64,000 bases of DNA from Polynucleobacter aenigmaticus (GCF_002206635.1 NZ_NGUO01000009.1:124001-188000); one strand, 5' to 3'. Positions 8,502 to 18,502 are shown, counted from the first letter of the stretch. Program-made: numbers and translations. The notes: generated from the sequence alone by a model not told the origin.

Positions 8502-9542
8502 ATGCATTTGAATCGATTTTGGCTCATAGTGGCCGTTGGCCTTGTGTCGTTTGGCGTCGCCACTTCTTTTCAGGCAAGTGCAGTCAGTAAAGATTCTCAA
8601 ACCGCAAAGTCGACTAAGGTGTCAGCAAAGACGCCAGCTAAATCAGAAGTCAAGAAGACGGCAAAGTCTTCCAAGAAGCCCAAAGTTGTTCGTATTACCG
8701 TTACTCGCACTAGCGAGCCAGTGGTAGAGGCAAGACCTTCATTTGCAACTGCATTGGGTTTGCGTGGTCAGCATGATGACCTCAGCTTGAAGTCTAGCGT
8801 GGCTATGGTGGTTAATCAGGACACCAAGGAAGTTTATTTTGAGAAAAATTCCTCAGTTAGCCTGCCGATTGCTTCTATTACCAAACTGATGACTGCAATG
8901 GTGGTGCTCGACTCTAAATTACCGCTTAATGACACCATTGTGATTAATGCAGATGACGTTCATATTTATCGTAGCTCACGCCTTGCTGGCGGAACAGTAT
9001 TGACGCGAGAAGAGGCTTTGTTGCTAGCTCTAATGTCTTCTGAGAACCGTGCTGCTTATACTCTTGGTAGAAATTACCCGGGCGGTATCCCAGCATTTGT
9101 TGATGCCATGAATCGTAAAGCGCGAGAAATTGGAATGACCCATTCCCATTTTGCAGATCCTACCGGCCTGATGAGCGAGAACGTGGCATCGGCCGAAGAT
9201 CTAACGCGCATGCTGGGTGCTGCTTATCAATACAAAATGATTCGTGAGTTTTCTACTTGGCCAGATCTGACCATGGTGATTGCAAAGCGACCACAGAAAT
9301 TCTTAAATACCAATCGCCTAGTTCGTGCTGGCGACATGAATATCGGCCTACAAAAAACAGGATTTATTAATGCGGCAGGTAAGTGTTTGGTAATGCAGGC
9401 CAGAGTGAATAACACACCCTTGCTATTAGTCTTCTTGGACTCTGTTGGGACGCAATCGCGCTTTGCGGATGCTGTGAGGGTGAAGGATTGGTATGAGCGT
9501 ATGCCATCTGGAGAGCCTCAAGCTATTCGCCGCTTAATGTAA
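8502..9542 (+). CDS. pbpG: D-alanyl-D-alanine endopeptidase (PBP7 type), periplasmic
   Basis: This serine peptidase of the S11 family cleaves D-Ala cross-links in peptidoglycan during wall remodelling. A signal peptide covers residues 1-25, followed by a Lys/Ser/Thr-rich low-complexity stretch to about 75. The three active-site motifs are visible: SITK (S125/K128), SEN (180-182) and KTG (285-287). The ATG at 8502 is preferred over the TTG at 8496 because GGAAGG (8487-8492) is nine bases from the ATG and only three from the TTG. It is a stand-alone gene, convergent with the IclR gene downstream, with no clear terminator between them. Confidence 0.93.
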   Translation: MHLNRFWLIVAVGLVSFGVATSFQASAVSKDSQTAKSTKVSAKTPAKSEVKKTAKSSKKPKVVRITVTRTSEPVVEARPSFATALGLRGQHDDLSLKSSVAMVVNQDTKEVYFEKNSSVSLPIASITKLMTAMVVLDSKLPLNDTIVINADDVHIYRSSRLAGGTVLTREEALLLALMSSENRAAYTLGRNYPGGIPAFVDAMNRKAREIGMTHSHFADPTGLMSENVASAEDLTRMLGAAYQYKMIREFSTWPDLTMVIAKRPQKFLNTNRLVRAGDMNIGLQKTGFINAAGKCLVMQARVNNTPLLLVFLDSVGTQSRFADAVRVKDWYERMPSGEPQAIRRLM

Positions 9543-9576
9543 GCGATACAGCGGTACTGCGACTATATGAATGAGC

Positions 9577-10383
9577 TTAAGTTGACTTGGGTTTATAGCC
9601 CATGCCTTTTGAAATTTGCAGTGCGGTATCTTGCAATAACCGCAACCACTCTGCCTTGATGCGATCAGTAGGGGAGCTCAGCGAAAGGCCGGCAACTAAT
9701 TTTCCGCTGTCATCAAAGATTTCGGCTGCCACGCAGCTCACACCCAACTCCAATTCCTCATTGTCACGTGCATGACCTAGTTGCCGTACTTGAGTGAGTT
9801 CAGAATCCAGTTTCCCTAATTCCGTAATGCTATTTCTGGTGTGACCGGCTAGGCCAGTACGAGTGACGTAGGCTCGAACCTGGCTTGCATCATCGCTGGC
9901 CAAAAATAATTTGCCAACTGAGGTTAAGTGGAGCGGGGCACGACCACCGATAGCTCGGACCACCTGCATGCCAGATCGCTCGCTATAAGCGCGGTCGATA
10001 TAGACGATTTCATCGCCTTGGCGAACCGAAAGATTAATTGTTTCACCAGTGAGCTTATGTAAGGCTCTCATGGGTGCTTGCGCCGCCTCACGAACAGATA
10101 GACGCGCTTTTACTAGATTACCGAGTTCAAGTAACTTAAGGCCGAGCCGATACTTGCCACCATCACCACGCTCTACTAAACGACAGGCTACTAAGTCATT
10201 GAGGATGCGATGCGCTGTCGACGGGTGCAGATCCGTTTGCTCAGCGAGGTTTTTAAGGCTACTGGATTCTTCATGAACAGCGAGGGCGTCAAGTAGATTC
10301 ATCAGGCGTTCAACTACCTGAATAGCTGTTTTACCGGCTTCCCCTGGAGTTTTAGGCGCTTTAATGGGCTTGCTCGTTGTCAT
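9577..10383 (-). CDS. IclR-family transcriptional regulator
   Basis: The protein has an N-terminal winged helix-turn-helix at about residues 20-82 (LKNLAEQTDLHPSTAHRILN) and a C-terminal IclR effector-binding domain at about 100-262 (SVGKLFLASDD, ELGVSCVAAEIFDDSGK). At 268 residues it is the usual family length. IclR proteins often control carbon-source catabolism; the ligand is not inferable here. It is the last gene of the minus-strand block, with 82 bp separating it from pyrD. That gap contains a palindrome resembling the IclR consensus, suggesting autoregulation. Confidence 0.93.
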   Translation of the reverse strand: MTTSKPIKAPKTPGEAGKTAIQVVERLMNLLDALAVHEESSSLKNLAEQTDLHPSTAHRILNDLVACRLVERGDGGKYRLGLKLLELGNLVKARLSVREAAQAPMRALHKLTGETINLSVRQGDEIVYIDRAYSERSGMQVVRAIGGRAPLHLTSVGKLFLASDDASQVRAYVTRTGLAGHTRNSITELGKLDSELTQVRQLGHARDNEELELGVSCVAAEIFDDSGKLVAGLSLSSPTDRIKAEWLRLLQDTALQISKGMGYKPKST

Positions 10384-10410
10384 GCTGTCAATTGTAGCGA
10401 TTTTTATTTA

Positions 10411-10438
10411 AATTGCACAATATGAAATGTCATTTCAG
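10411..10438 (-). promoter_or_regulatory. Candidate promoter of the IclR-family gene
   Basis: On the minus strand ATGACA, a 16-bp spacer and TTAAAT (4/6) lie about 30-55 bp upstream of the start codon. The -35 hexamer is inside the palindrome at 10423-10437. Matched by eye. Confidence 0.35.
10423..10437. promoter_or_regulatory. IclR-type operator palindrome
   Basis: TGAAAT and ATTTCA arms are separated by 3 bp (15 bp in total). The E. coli IclR-family consensus is TGGAAATnATTTCCA, also 15 bp with the same outer and inner bases. It overlaps the predicted -35 of the IclR-family gene, about 40-54 bp before its ATG, so negative autoregulation is likely. Confidence 0.55.
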
Positions 10439-10465
10439 CACTAAAGGAAAAGCTGGGGGAGGTGG

Positions 10466-11497
10466 CTAATTGCGTAAAGCAGTGACACATTCATTAATAA
10501 GGGCCGGCCCCTTGTAAATAAGTCCGCTATACAGTTGAACCAAGCTGGCACCAGCAGCCACTTTCTCCTGAGCATCTTTGCCAGAGAGGATGCCGCCAAC
10601 GCCAATAATGGGTATTGAATCACCTAAATTTTCTTTGAGACTGTGGACTACTCGAGTAGATGCAAGGCGCACTGGAGCGCCAGAGAGGCCGCCGGCTTCT
10701 TGCCCAAACTCAAGGTCTTGAACGGTGTCGCGCGCAATCGTAGTGTTAGTGGCAATGATGGCATCAATGCCAAACTCCATTATGAGTTCGGCAATAAGCT
10801 TGATGTCATTTTCATCTAGGTCTGGTGCTATCTTTAAAAAGAGTGGCTTGCACACGCCGTATTGATCGCTAAGAGCTGCACGAGCCAAATGCAGTGAGCC
10901 AAGCAAGGAGCGAAGCATTTCCTCTCCCTGGAGAGCACGCAAATTCTGAGTGTTTGGTGATGAGATATTGACCGTAATGTATGAGGCCACCTCATAGACC
11001 GCTTCCATTGCGGTCACATAGTCGCTAGCAGCGTTTTCAATGGGTGTACTTGCGTTCTTGCCAATATTTAAACCAACAATGCCACCATTTTGCCAATAAG
11101 CAGAATTGCGCACACGCTTTACGCAAGCGTCGACACCATCATTGTTAAAGCCCATACGGTTAATAATTGCCTGCGCTGCTGGAAGGCGGAACATCCGCGG
11201 CTTAGGATTACCGGGTTGCGGTTTTGGGGTAACGGTACCAATTTCTAAAAAACCAAAACCCAAGGCGCCTAGCGCATCAATATGCTTACCATCTTTATCT
11301 AATCCAGCAGCTAGGCCAACCGGATTGGGAAAGGTGATACCGCAAAGAGTGCGTGGGTCTGGAGTTGGTTGCTGGACCAAGCGACGTAATAGTCCCCAGC
11401 GCTCAGCGCGGTCTAAATTACTCAGCGTGAGATTATGGGCCCGCTCCGGATCTAAGGAGAACAGCCAAGGACGAAGGAGTGGGTAGCTATCGATCAT
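10466..11497 (-). CDS. pyrD: Dihydroorotate dehydrogenase, class 2 (quinone-dependent)
   Basis: This FMN enzyme oxidises dihydroorotate to orotate in pyrimidine synthesis and passes electrons to the membrane quinone pool. The 343-residue length and N-terminal amphipathic segment ([17 protein letters not shown]) are class 2 features. FMN/substrate motifs are visible: [20 protein letters not shown] near 60, [11 protein letters not shown] near 178 (catalytic Ser) and YSGLIYKGP near the C-terminus. It starts 9 bp downstream of the end of bpt, so it probably belongs to the same transcript. Confidence 0.96.
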   Translation of the reverse strand: MIDSYPLLRPWLFSLDPERAHNLTLSNLDRAERWGLLRRLVQQPTPDPRTLCGITFPNPVGLAAGLDKDGKHIDALGALGFGFLEIGTVTPKPQPGNPKPRMFRLPAAQAIINRMGFNNDGVDACVKRVRNSAYWQNGGIVGLNIGKNASTPIENAASDYVTAMEAVYEVASYITVNISSPNTQNLRALQGEEMLRSLLGSLHLARAALSDQYGVCKPLFLKIAPDLDENDIKLIAELIMEFGIDAIIATNTTIARDTVQDLEFGQEAGGLSGAPVRLASTRVVHSLKENLGDSIPIIGVGGILSGKDAQEKVAAGASLVQLYSGLIYKGPALINECVTALRN

Positions 11498-11506
11498 GGG
11501 TTGATA

Positions 11507-12253
11507 TTATGGCCCAATGATGGGTTGCCAGTGGTCATCAATCAAACCTTCAATAGGCTGAAACTTAGCCTTATAGGACATTTTTTCACTATTCTCAATG
11601 TAGTAACCCAGATAGAGATAAGGAAGGTCTAGCTCTAAGGCCTGCTGAATTTGCCACAGAATGCTAAAGCTTCCATAGTTAGCTGAGCTGCTATCCGTAT
11701 CAAAGAAGGTATAGACCGAAGAGATGCCTTGATCCAAGATATCAATCATGCTGACCATGCGCAAGCGACCTGGGTGAGGATCATGCTGGCCATCGCGAAA
11801 CTCTACAATTCTGGAGTTAACGCGACTTTGTAATAAAAACTGCATGTACTGATCTTGATTATCTTGATCCATATCGCCGCCGGCATGTCGCTCATTTTGG
11901 TAGCGTTGATATAGTTGATAGTGCTCCTCTTGATAGCCTAGGTTGAGGACGCGGACATCTAGTCCAGCATGTTTTTTCCAGGCGCGTCGCTGGCTGCGGT
12001 TGGGCTCAAAGTGTTTGACCGGAATGCGAGTGGCTGTACAGGCATTGCATTCATCGCAGTAGGGTCGATAAGTATATAAACCACTGCGACGAAATCCAGC
12101 ATTAACTAACTCGCCATATAAATCTGCATGAATTAAGTGTGATGGTGTTGCGACTTGTGAACGAGCAGTTTTGCCGGGAAGATAGCTGCATGGGTAGGGC
12201 GCTGTTGCATAAAACTGCAGCGCAGTGAGCGGAAGTTCTTTTAATTGGGTCAT
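11507..12253 (-). CDS. bpt: Aspartate/glutamate leucyltransferase (Bpt, ATE1-like)
   Basis: This enzyme adds leucine to proteins with N-terminal Asp or Glu, marking them for ClpS/ClpAP degradation (bacterial N-degron pathway). The 248-residue protein shows the ATE family N-terminal cysteine region ([15 protein letters not shown] near 65-80) and the C-terminal GNAT-like half ([20 protein letters not shown]). It overlaps aat by four bases (ATGA), meaning tight translational coupling of the two N-degron transferases. A bpt/aat pair side by side covers acidic and basic N-termini respectively. Confidence 0.94.
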   Translation of the reverse strand: MTQLKELPLTALQFYATAPYPCSYLPGKTARSQVATPSHLIHADLYGELVNAGFRRSGLYTYRPYCDECNACTATRIPVKHFEPNRSQRRAWKKHAGLDVRVLNLGYQEEHYQLYQRYQNERHAGGDMDQDNQDQYMQFLLQSRVNSRIVEFRDGQHDPHPGRLRMVSMIDILDQGISSVYTFFDTDSSSANYGSFSILWQIQQALELDLPYLYLGYYIENSEKMSYKAKFQPIEGLIDDHWQPIIGP

Positions 12254-12987
12254 AGCCAGTGACGCAAAATCTCTTTATTCAGTTTCCAAGGAATCTCTAT
12301 ATTAGTTTGCTTTAAGGCAATCTGCAGATGTGATAAAAATTCATCTCGAGAAATGGGCGCTGCCCCTAGAGAATCCAGGTGTGCAGTCTCTTGCTGGCAG
12401 TCGATCATTGCTACATGGTGTTGATTACACCAAGCGGCAAGAGTGGCCAATGCAATTTTGGAGGCATCTGTTTGGTGGCTGAACATGGATTCGCCAAAAA
12501 CCATACCGCCAAACGCAACGCAATATAGGCCACCAACGATGCACCCATCTTCCATTACTGCAATGCTATGGGCATGACCTTGTTCATGTAGATTGGTATA
12601 TGCATCCATGATTTCATGGGTAATCCAAGTGCCATCTTGATCTTTTCTTCTGGCGGTGGCGCAGGAGCGAACGACGGCACCAAAATCTTGATCAACCAAG
12701 ATTTCCTTCCGAGAGTCTAACAAAAAATGCCGAATAGTTTTCTTGAGTGAATCATGGCACTTAAAGTCGACAGGCTTTAATACCATCCGGGGGTTAGGTG
12801 ACCACCATAAGACGGGTTGGTTATCTGAATACCATGGAAATATCCCCATTTGGTATGCACGAGCTAATTGCCCTGGATAAATTCGATCACTGACTGCAAT
12901 TAAGCCTGGAACGCTGGGGTCGGGATCCTTGCAGTGAATAGGATTGGGAAAGTCATCTTGCGCTCCCAGCCAACGGATATTGCTCAT
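12250..12987 (-). CDS. aat: Leucyl/phenylalanyl-tRNA--protein transferase
   Basis: This enzyme transfers Leu or Phe from charged tRNA to N-terminal Arg or Lys, creating a destabilising residue recognised by ClpS. The family signatures [20 protein letters not shown] and [21 protein letters not shown] lie at about residues 20-62, with [18 protein letters not shown] near 165. I set the start at 12987 ([16 protein letters not shown]), giving 245 residues. A longer in-frame start at 13086 would overlap the Nudix gene and add an atypical N-terminus. It is 13 bp after the Nudix stop and overlaps bpt by 4 bp. Confidence 0.94.
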   Translation of the reverse strand: MSNIRWLGAQDDFPNPIHCKDPDPSVPGLIAVSDRIYPGQLARAYQMGIFPWYSDNQPVLWWSPNPRMVLKPVDFKCHDSLKKTIRHFLLDSRKEILVDQDFGAVVRSCATARRKDQDGTWITHEIMDAYTNLHEQGHAHSIAVMEDGCIVGGLYCVAFGGMVFGESMFSHQTDASKIALATLAAWCNQHHVAMIDCQQETAHLDSLGAAPISRDEFLSHLQIALKQTNIEIPWKLNKEILRHWL

Positions 12988-13000
12988 ATGCTTTTGGTGT

Positions 13001-13561
13001 CTAAATCTTTTCTGATGGAAGAATATCTCTACTGCGAACACTAAATTCATTCTCAGCATCAAAAATCCCTGCAGCACGATCCGCAAAGTACCACTCTAGA
13101 GTCTGTTTTACCGTAGGAAAGGCAATTTCATTCCAGGGGATATCTTGCTCATGAAAGAGGGCGACCTCCAAACTTTCTTCACCAGCATGAAATTCTGGAG
13201 AAGTCATATTGGCTAAGTAGAAGAGATGGACTTGCTCTGCATGAGGAACATTTAGCAATGAATAGAGGGGGCCAATATCAACAATTGCACCAGCTTCTTC
13301 TTGTGTTTCTCGAGCTGCTCCAGCGCTAGTGCTTTCACCAAGCTCCATAAATCCAGCGGGCAAGGTCCAGTAACCGTGTCTAGGCGCTATCGCACGCCGA
13401 CACAACAGTATTTGATTCTCAAATACCGGGATGCTACCAACAACATTGCGTGGATTAAAGTAATGAACCACTCCACAGGATTCACAAACATGGCGCTCCC
13501 GTGAATCATCCGCGGGGATCTTCATGGTGATGGGCGAAGCGCAATGCGAGCAAAACTTCAT
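13001..13561 (-). CDS. Nudix hydrolase with N-terminal zinc ribbon
   Basis: The 186-residue protein begins with a zinc ribbon of four cysteines (C4, C7, C26, C29) followed by a Nudix fold. The Nudix box is intact: GFMELGESTSAGAARETQEE, then AGAIV. Such proteins hydrolyse nucleoside diphosphates linked to another moiety (ADP-ribose, NADH or FAD-like); the exact substrate cannot be given. It lies between the pabBC fusion (9-bp gap) and aat (13-bp gap) in the minus-strand operon. Confidence 0.88.
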   Translation of the reverse strand: MKFCSHCASPITMKIPADDSRERHVCESCGVVHYFNPRNVVGSIPVFENQILLCRRAIAPRHGYWTLPAGFMELGESTSAGAARETQEEAGAIVDIGPLYSLLNVPHAEQVHLFYLANMTSPEFHAGEESLEVALFHEQDIPWNEIAFPTVKQTLEWYFADRAAGIFDAENEFSVRSRDILPSEKI

Positions 13562-13570
13562 GCGGACTTT

Positions 13571-15397
13571 CTAAAAATGAGCGGGGATAATCCCGCGTAA
13601 TGCATTGCACAGCATAATCTCTTTCGCATTACGAAGTTCTTCAATACTGAGGTTAACCTCCTGGGCATTCCATTTTGGATCATTCAATATGATCGACCTC
13701 ATGACTCCGGGTAGCAGGCCCGCTGCCACCGGCGGTGTAAGCCAGCGATCTCCAGACTTGATAAAAATACTACTCCTACCGCCTTCAGTAACAAATTCTT
13801 GCTCATTAATAAAGAGGGCATCAAAACCACCAAGACTCTCGGCTAATTTCCAGGCCTGGTCATAGATATTTCGATGACTCACTTTGTGCCGTAACAACAT
13901 ATTGCCGGAGTAAAGGATAGCGTGATCGGGATTGGGAAGAATATCACTAGCCCAAAAAATCTTGACCGGATTTGTCTGTGGAATCAAAGGGGCCAGTTGA
14001 AAGCTTACTTGCCCAGCATGATCAAGATCTAATCGCAATCGATATTCCGTATCAATGGTGCAATTTTCGCAGGCATGACCAATGACTTTTTGGATATCTG
14101 GCAAGTGAAAAGGAATTCCGAGCGCTTTCGCTGAATGCGCTAAGCGATCCAAGTGGAGTTCTAGATGTTGGGGTGTTGACTTGCGTACTAAGATTGTTTC
14201 GAATAAACCAATCTCACTGGGCAGTTCGCTCAAGAATGCAGCTTTAATATGGCATTCTTCCCATTCTTTTTTGGCTTCTGAGTCAATTGTGATGCCGGCA
14301 CCCACTCCTAAGGTGAAGGCTGAAGCATTTGAAACTGAGTTGCGATCAATTTCAATAGTGCGGATCGGAACACTGAATGCAAAATCACCACCAGGATCTA
14401 ACCAGCCGAGCGCGCCACAGTAGTAGGCGCGATCTTCTGCTTCTAGCTCCTGGATAATCTCCATGCTTCTTTTTTTCGGGGCGCCAGTAACGGACCCACA
14501 AGGAAATACTGCACTGAGTACATCCTGCAGTTGAATACCAGGCTTTACTTTTGCCTGAACGGTTGAGGTCATCTGCAAAACATCCCCATGCCTAGCGACT
14601 TCAAATAATTGCGGGACCGTTACAGTGCCCGGTAAAGCAAGGCGGCTAAGATCGTTGCGCAATAAATCGACGATCATGACATTTTCAGCTTGATTCTTTG
14701 CGTCTTTAGATAAGTGATCTGCTGTATCGCTCAGTGCGCTCGCGGTCCCTTTCATGGGCATCGCTTTTAAAGTATTGCCTTGACGCTGGATAAATAATTC
14801 GGGGGATTGCGATAGGATGAAATTGGAATCTTGCGCAATGAATGCCCCGAATCTGCCTGGTTGGCGATCTCTCAGTCGTGAATATAGGGCCAGTGGATCA
14901 CCATAAGTTTCGCCTGTAATGCGAAAGGTATGGTTAATTTGATACGTATCACCATTGCGAATGTACTCTTGAATAGTCTTGATATCAGAGGTGAACCGCG
15001 CCTTATCCACAGAAAATTGAAGATTAGCCACACCGGCTATTTGAGTATCGGGTTCAAGTGCGCGTATGCCATTCTTGATGAATGCATCCACTTGATCTTT
15101 GCCTAAGCTCTCATAGGATGTGTAAGACCACGCTTGAATTAAGGGATGTTGAACTGCGTTGGTATTCTTACGCTGCTCGAGTTTGTGAATGTATTGACCC
15201 AACTCATAAGCAAATGCTGCTACAACGTATATACCGCTGGCGAGGGCTTCATTGATCTCTTGAAGGCACCGATCTACTGCGGCAATAGTTTCTGAGCGGC
15301 TAGAGCCGGGGTAAATAGCCCAACGTCGAAGTGCTTGCTTATATAAGCGGCTACTGGGTTTAGCCCTGGTGCTTTGGGCATCATCCAGCAATATCAT
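13571..15397 (-). CDS. pabBC: Fused aminodeoxychorismate synthase I / aminodeoxychorismate lyase
   Basis: This bifunctional p-aminobenzoate enzyme for folate synthesis is 608 residues. Residues about 1-385 form a chorismate-binding PabB domain with MPMKGT (catalytic lysine), VDLLRNDLSRLA and PCGSVTGAPKKRSMEIIQEL. Residues about 390-608 form a PLP-dependent class IV aminotransferase/lyase domain (PabC). This begins GLFETILVRK and has the likely PLP lysine in LLRHKVSHRN and the end FVTEGGRSSIFI. The fusion replaces separate pabB and pabC genes. The glutamine amidotransferase partner PabA is not adjacent. Folate-related folC lies elsewhere in the window. Confidence 0.93.
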   Translation of the reverse strand: MILLDDAQSTRAKPSSRLYKQALRRWAIYPGSSRSETIAAVDRCLQEINEALASGIYVVAAFAYELGQYIHKLEQRKNTNAVQHPLIQAWSYTSYESLGKDQVDAFIKNGIRALEPDTQIAGVANLQFSVDKARFTSDIKTIQEYIRNGDTYQINHTFRITGETYGDPLALYSRLRDRQPGRFGAFIAQDSNFILSQSPELFIQRQGNTLKAMPMKGTASALSDTADHLSKDAKNQAENVMIVDLLRNDLSRLALPGTVTVPQLFEVARHGDVLQMTSTVQAKVKPGIQLQDVLSAVFPCGSVTGAPKKRSMEIIQELEAEDRAYYCGALGWLDPGGDFAFSVPIRTIEIDRNSVSNASAFTLGVGAGITIDSEAKKEWEECHIKAAFLSELPSEIGLFETILVRKSTPQHLELHLDRLAHSAKALGIPFHLPDIQKVIGHACENCTIDTEYRLRLDLDHAGQVSFQLAPLIPQTNPVKIFWASDILPNPDHAILYSGNMLLRHKVSHRNIYDQAWKLAESLGGFDALFINEQEFVTEGGRSSIFIKSGDRWLTPPVAAGLLPGVMRSIILNDPKWNAQEVNLSIEELRNAKEIMLCNALRGIIPAHF

Positions 15398-15432
15398 GCA
15401 GTTAGTCCTTGGGTCTAAAAATTTAGTGGCAA

Positions 15433-16008
15433 TTACTTTAGAACAGTAGCTGATTCAATGGTGACAGTTTTGCTTGGCACATCAGACATGCGCCCCATTC
15501 TTGGTGCTGATGCAACCATGGTGGGGATTCTACGTATCGCATCTATTGTTTGTGTACCGGAAATGACTTTGCCAAATACGGTGTAGCCATCACCCATAGC
15601 ATTTGGATAATTCAATCCCTCATTGTCCTTAACGTTAATAAAGAACTGAGCAGTTGCTGAATCAGGGTCAGAAGTGCGAGCCATAGCAATGGTGTAGGTT
15701 TGATTCTTTAGGCCATTTTGAGCTTCTGACACCACGGGTGCATTAGTCGGTTTTTGCGTTAAGTCCGGAGTGAAGCCTCCGCCTTGAATCATGAATCCGT
15801 CAATGACGCGATGAAAAATGGTGCCGTTATAAAAACCGCTATTGACATAGTTCAAAAAGTTGGCAGTAGTCTTTGGCGCTTTGAGGGAATCAAGCTCAAC
15901 AACAAAATTTCCCATCGTCGTTTTGAACTCAACTTTAGGTCCAGCTACCGTTGCAGCGCTGGCGAGGAGACTGGTCACAATAAATAGCGAGGCGATGATT
16001 TTGCGCAT
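15433..16008 (-). CDS. ppiA: Periplasmic peptidyl-prolyl cis-trans isomerase, cyclophilin type
   Basis: A signal peptide (MRKIIASLFIVTSLLASAATVAG) ends near residue 22, and the rest is a single cyclophilin domain. Signatures include FHRVIDGFMIQGGGFTPD near 65-82 and TAQFFINVKDNEGLNYPN near 120, with GYTVFGKVISG following. At 191 residues it matches PpiA-type proteins that assist folding of exported proteins. It lies 35 bp upstream of pabBC on the same strand. Confidence 0.93.
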   Translation of the reverse strand: MRKIIASLFIVTSLLASAATVAGPKVEFKTTMGNFVVELDSLKAPKTTANFLNYVNSGFYNGTIFHRVIDGFMIQGGGFTPDLTQKPTNAPVVSEAQNGLKNQTYTIAMARTSDPDSATAQFFINVKDNEGLNYPNAMGDGYTVFGKVISGTQTIDAIRRIPTMVASAPRMGRMSDVPSKTVTIESATVLK

Positions 16009-16060
16009 GATGTAGATCCTTAAAGTTCCAGAAAAGATTGTATAAATATGATTGTATTGC

Positions 16061-16702
16061 TCAAAGCCCGGACGGTACTTGGCCGGCGTAGCGGTAAGCC
16101 ATTTCGGTAAACATGCCTGGTCTGTCTAGGTAATCTAGAGCCCAGTCGATCGTGTCAACCCCCCAAAAAGCATGTCCATCAAGCACGAGGGTTGGTACAC
16201 CAAATGCGCCATCAGCTTTTGCCGATTCCGTATTGGCCACTAGTTGCGCTTTGATCTCTGGGGCATCAGGCTTTGGGGTATCCACTGCAAGCCCAAGATA
16301 TTGACAAAATTCTGGCCAGGATAAATTGGGGTCTTTGCCTTCTACCCAAACATATTCAAATGCTCGTTCAACCATATCCCATTGGGCATTTTGCTGAACT
16401 AGTAAGCGTTGTGCTGCAACGGTCAGAAAAGGGTGGTGCTCTGGAAATCGAAACGGTAGACCCAATTTTTCAGCGAGCCATAAGCAGTATTGGTAAGTAT
16501 GAGGGCGTTTTGCTTCTACCTCGCCAGGACCGCGATTGTCGGTTGCTCGAAAAAGACCGCCCAGCAAGATCGGTACGGGTTTGATATCCACCCGTTTCTC
16601 CAGGCGATGGCGCTGCTTAATATAAAAATACGAAAATGGTGAAATGATGTCGTAATAAAAAATACCCTTAATAGGCGCTGCGCTCACCAGTTCTTGATTC
16701 AT
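16061..16702 (-). CDS. DsbA-family / 2-hydroxychromene-2-carboxylate isomerase-like protein
   Basis: The 213-residue protein starts GIFYYDIISPFSYFYIKQ, the SPF/SPY-type motif of the HCCA-isomerase/GST-kappa branch of the thioredoxin fold, with a serine instead of the CxxC of true DsbA. The C-terminal GVPTLVLDGHAFWGVDTIDW is the family's cis-Pro and substrate segment. It probably acts as a glutathione-dependent isomerase or oxidoreductase in the cytoplasm (no signal peptide). There are no aromatic catabolism genes nearby, so the named reaction should not be assumed. Its start overlaps the rarA stop by four bases. Confidence 0.85.
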   Translation of the reverse strand: MNQELVSAAPIKGIFYYDIISPFSYFYIKQRHRLEKRVDIKPVPILLGGLFRATDNRGPGEVEAKRPHTYQYCLWLAEKLGLPFRFPEHHPFLTVAAQRLLVQQNAQWDMVERAFEYVWVEGKDPNLSWPEFCQYLGLAVDTPKPDAPEIKAQLVANTESAKADGAFGVPTLVLDGHAFWGVDTIDWALDYLDRPGMFTEMAYRYAGQVPSGL

Positions 16703-18012
16703 TTCTTGTTGAATTCCGCATCTAGCTTACGTAAAAAAGCCATCTTCTCGGCAATCTGAGTTTCTAGGCCTCGGTCGACCGGCTCGTACCAATGGGGCTC
16801 GGTCATTCCGTCCGGGAGGTAGGATTCTCCGGCGGCATAGGCATGGGGCTCGTCATGCGCATAGCGATATTCTTTCCCATGCCCCAACTCCTTCATGAGT
16901 TTGGTTGGTGCATTGCGTAGATGATTGGGCACCGGCTTACTTTGATCGTTTGCGACGTAAGCGCGTGCAGCATTAAACGCCTTATAGCTGGCATTGCTTT
17001 TGGCAGCAATCGCCAGATACACCACGGCTTGACCTAAGGCTAATTCGCCTTCAGGAGAGCCAAGACGCTCAAAAGTTTGAGCAGCATCATTAGCTAACTG
17101 TATTGCGCGTGGATCAGCAAGGCCTATATCTTCCCAGGCCATGCGGATAATTCTTCTAGCCAGATAACGCGGATCTGCGCCTCCGTCCAGCATCCGACAA
17201 AACCAGTAGAGGGCTGCATCAGGATTAGATCCACGAACCGATTTATGTAGCGCAGAAATTTGATCATAAAACTGGTCTCCACCTTTATCAAAGCGACGTG
17301 CTTGGACAGTTAATGCATTCTCAATAAAGTGCTGATCTACAGTCTCCATATTGGAATTCGGTGTAGAAACGGCATTGCGCACTTGCTCTACTAAGTTCAG
17401 TAGTCGACGAGCGTCGCCATCTGCATGAGAAATCAGACTATCAATCGCAGTCGATTCAAATGCAATATCAGGCATTGCATACTCGCGAGCTCGATCAAAC
17501 AGTTGCTTAAGCTCTAGGGCGCTCAAGGACTTCAGTACATAGACCTGGGCACGTGAGAGTAGGGCGGAATTCACTTCAAAAGAGGGGTTCTCAGTCGTGG
17601 CGCCAATAAAAGTAAATAGGCCGGATTCAACATGAGGCAATAAGGCGTCTTGCTGACTTTTATTAAAGCGATGAATTTCATCAACAAAGAGAATTGTCTG
17701 CCTGCCATATTGAGACATGCTTTGCTGTGCTTGCTCTATTGCTTCACGAATTTCCTTTACACCAGCCAAGACGGCTGAAATAGCAATAAATTCACGATCA
17801 AAGGCTTTGGCAGATAGGCGGGCTAAGGTAGTTTTTCCAACGCCTGGAGGCCCCCACAAGATCATGGAGTGCGGTTTACCGGAGGCAAAAGCCAGATTCA
17901 GTGGCTTACCTGCGGCTAGTAGATGAGTTTGACCAATGACTTCTTCAATCGTTTTAGGGCGTAAAGCTTCCGCTAAAGGTGGCGGCGGTGCTTGCTCAAA
18001 TAGATTACCCAT
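16699..18012 (-). CDS. rarA: Replication-associated recombination protein A (AAA+ ATPase)
   Basis: RarA/MgsA acts at stalled replication forks. The 437-residue protein has Walker [10 protein letters not shown] (54-62), Walker B with [16 protein letters not shown] near 113-128, sensor 1 [12 protein letters not shown] and the C-terminal tetramerisation domain ([20 protein letters not shown]). Family length and order are normal. It starts 10 bp after the DUF3429 stop and overlaps the DsbA-like gene by 4 bp. Confidence 0.95.
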   Translation of the reverse strand: MGNLFEQAPPPPLAEALRPKTIEEVIGQTHLLAAGKPLNLAFASGKPHSMILWGPPGVGKTTLARLSAKAFDREFIAISAVLAGVKEIREAIEQAQQSMSQYGRQTILFVDEIHRFNKSQQDALLPHVESGLFTFIGATTENPSFEVNSALLSRAQVYVLKSLSALELKQLFDRAREYAMPDIAFESTAIDSLISHADGDARRLLNLVEQVRNAVSTPNSNMETVDQHFIENALTVQARRFDKGGDQFYDQISALHKSVRGSNPDAALYWFCRMLDGGADPRYLARRIIRMAWEDIGLADPRAIQLANDAAQTFERLGSPEGELALGQAVVYLAIAAKSNASYKAFNAARAYVANDQSKPVPNHLRNAPTKLMKELGHGKEYRYAHDEPHAYAAGESYLPDGMTEPHWYEPVDRGLETQIAEKMAFLRKLDAEFNKK

Positions 18013-18022
18013 ATTCCCTGAT

Positions 18023-18502
18023 TTAATTCTGTATAAATAAGATCACGAGGGCCGCCCAAAGCAAACATCCAGCCGAAACTATTGTGAGCCGATTGCGTAA
18101 AGTAATAAATGCTTTGCAAGCTTCTTCACTAGAAAAATAATATTGATATGTTTCTTTATCAATATTGCGTTGGATGACTAATGCAGATGCCAGAATAACC
18201 AAGCCAACAGGAATATAAATATGCAAGGCTACCCAGGCGACCAATGCGGGTATGACGCCCCAAATCCAAGCATTACGATCTTCCCAGCGATCTCCCGGAG
18301 GTACTTTTCCTAGAGTGTGTAAATTAGCACCCCAATGCAATGCACCCATAAATGCGGTGATGATTGCTCCATAACTAGCCAAGGACTCTGCACTTAAATA
18401 ATTGAGCGGGGTTGGTGCTAGCTGAACCATTAGAGCTAGTCCTACAAAAGGAATTAGGCCGGCGTAGGCTAATTTGAGTACTAGGGGGGGCAATGGATTC
18501 AC
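18023..18502 (-). CDS. DUF3429 family inner-membrane protein
   Basis: The 159-residue protein has about four to five hydrophobic segments (LAYAGLIPFVGLALMVQL, YGAIITAFMGALHWGANLH, VIPALVAWVALHIYIPVG, VSAGCLLWAALVILFI). The YGAIITAFMGALHWG segment is characteristic of DUF3429 proteins. Function is unknown. It lies 10 bp upstream of rarA in the same transcription unit. Confidence 0.8.
   Translation of the reverse strand: MNPLPPLVLKLAYAGLIPFVGLALMVQLAPTPLNYLSAESLASYGAIITAFMGALHWGANLHTLGKVPPGDRWEDRNAWIWGVIPALVAWVALHIYIPVGLVILASALVIQRNIDKETYQYYFSSEEACKAFITLRNRLTIVSAGCLLWAALVILFIQN

Noticed and set aside
11106..11486. 126-codon plus-strand frame opposite pyrD
   Set aside because: Antisense to the clear PyrD reading frame; Arg/Pro-rich composition typical of a mirror frame.
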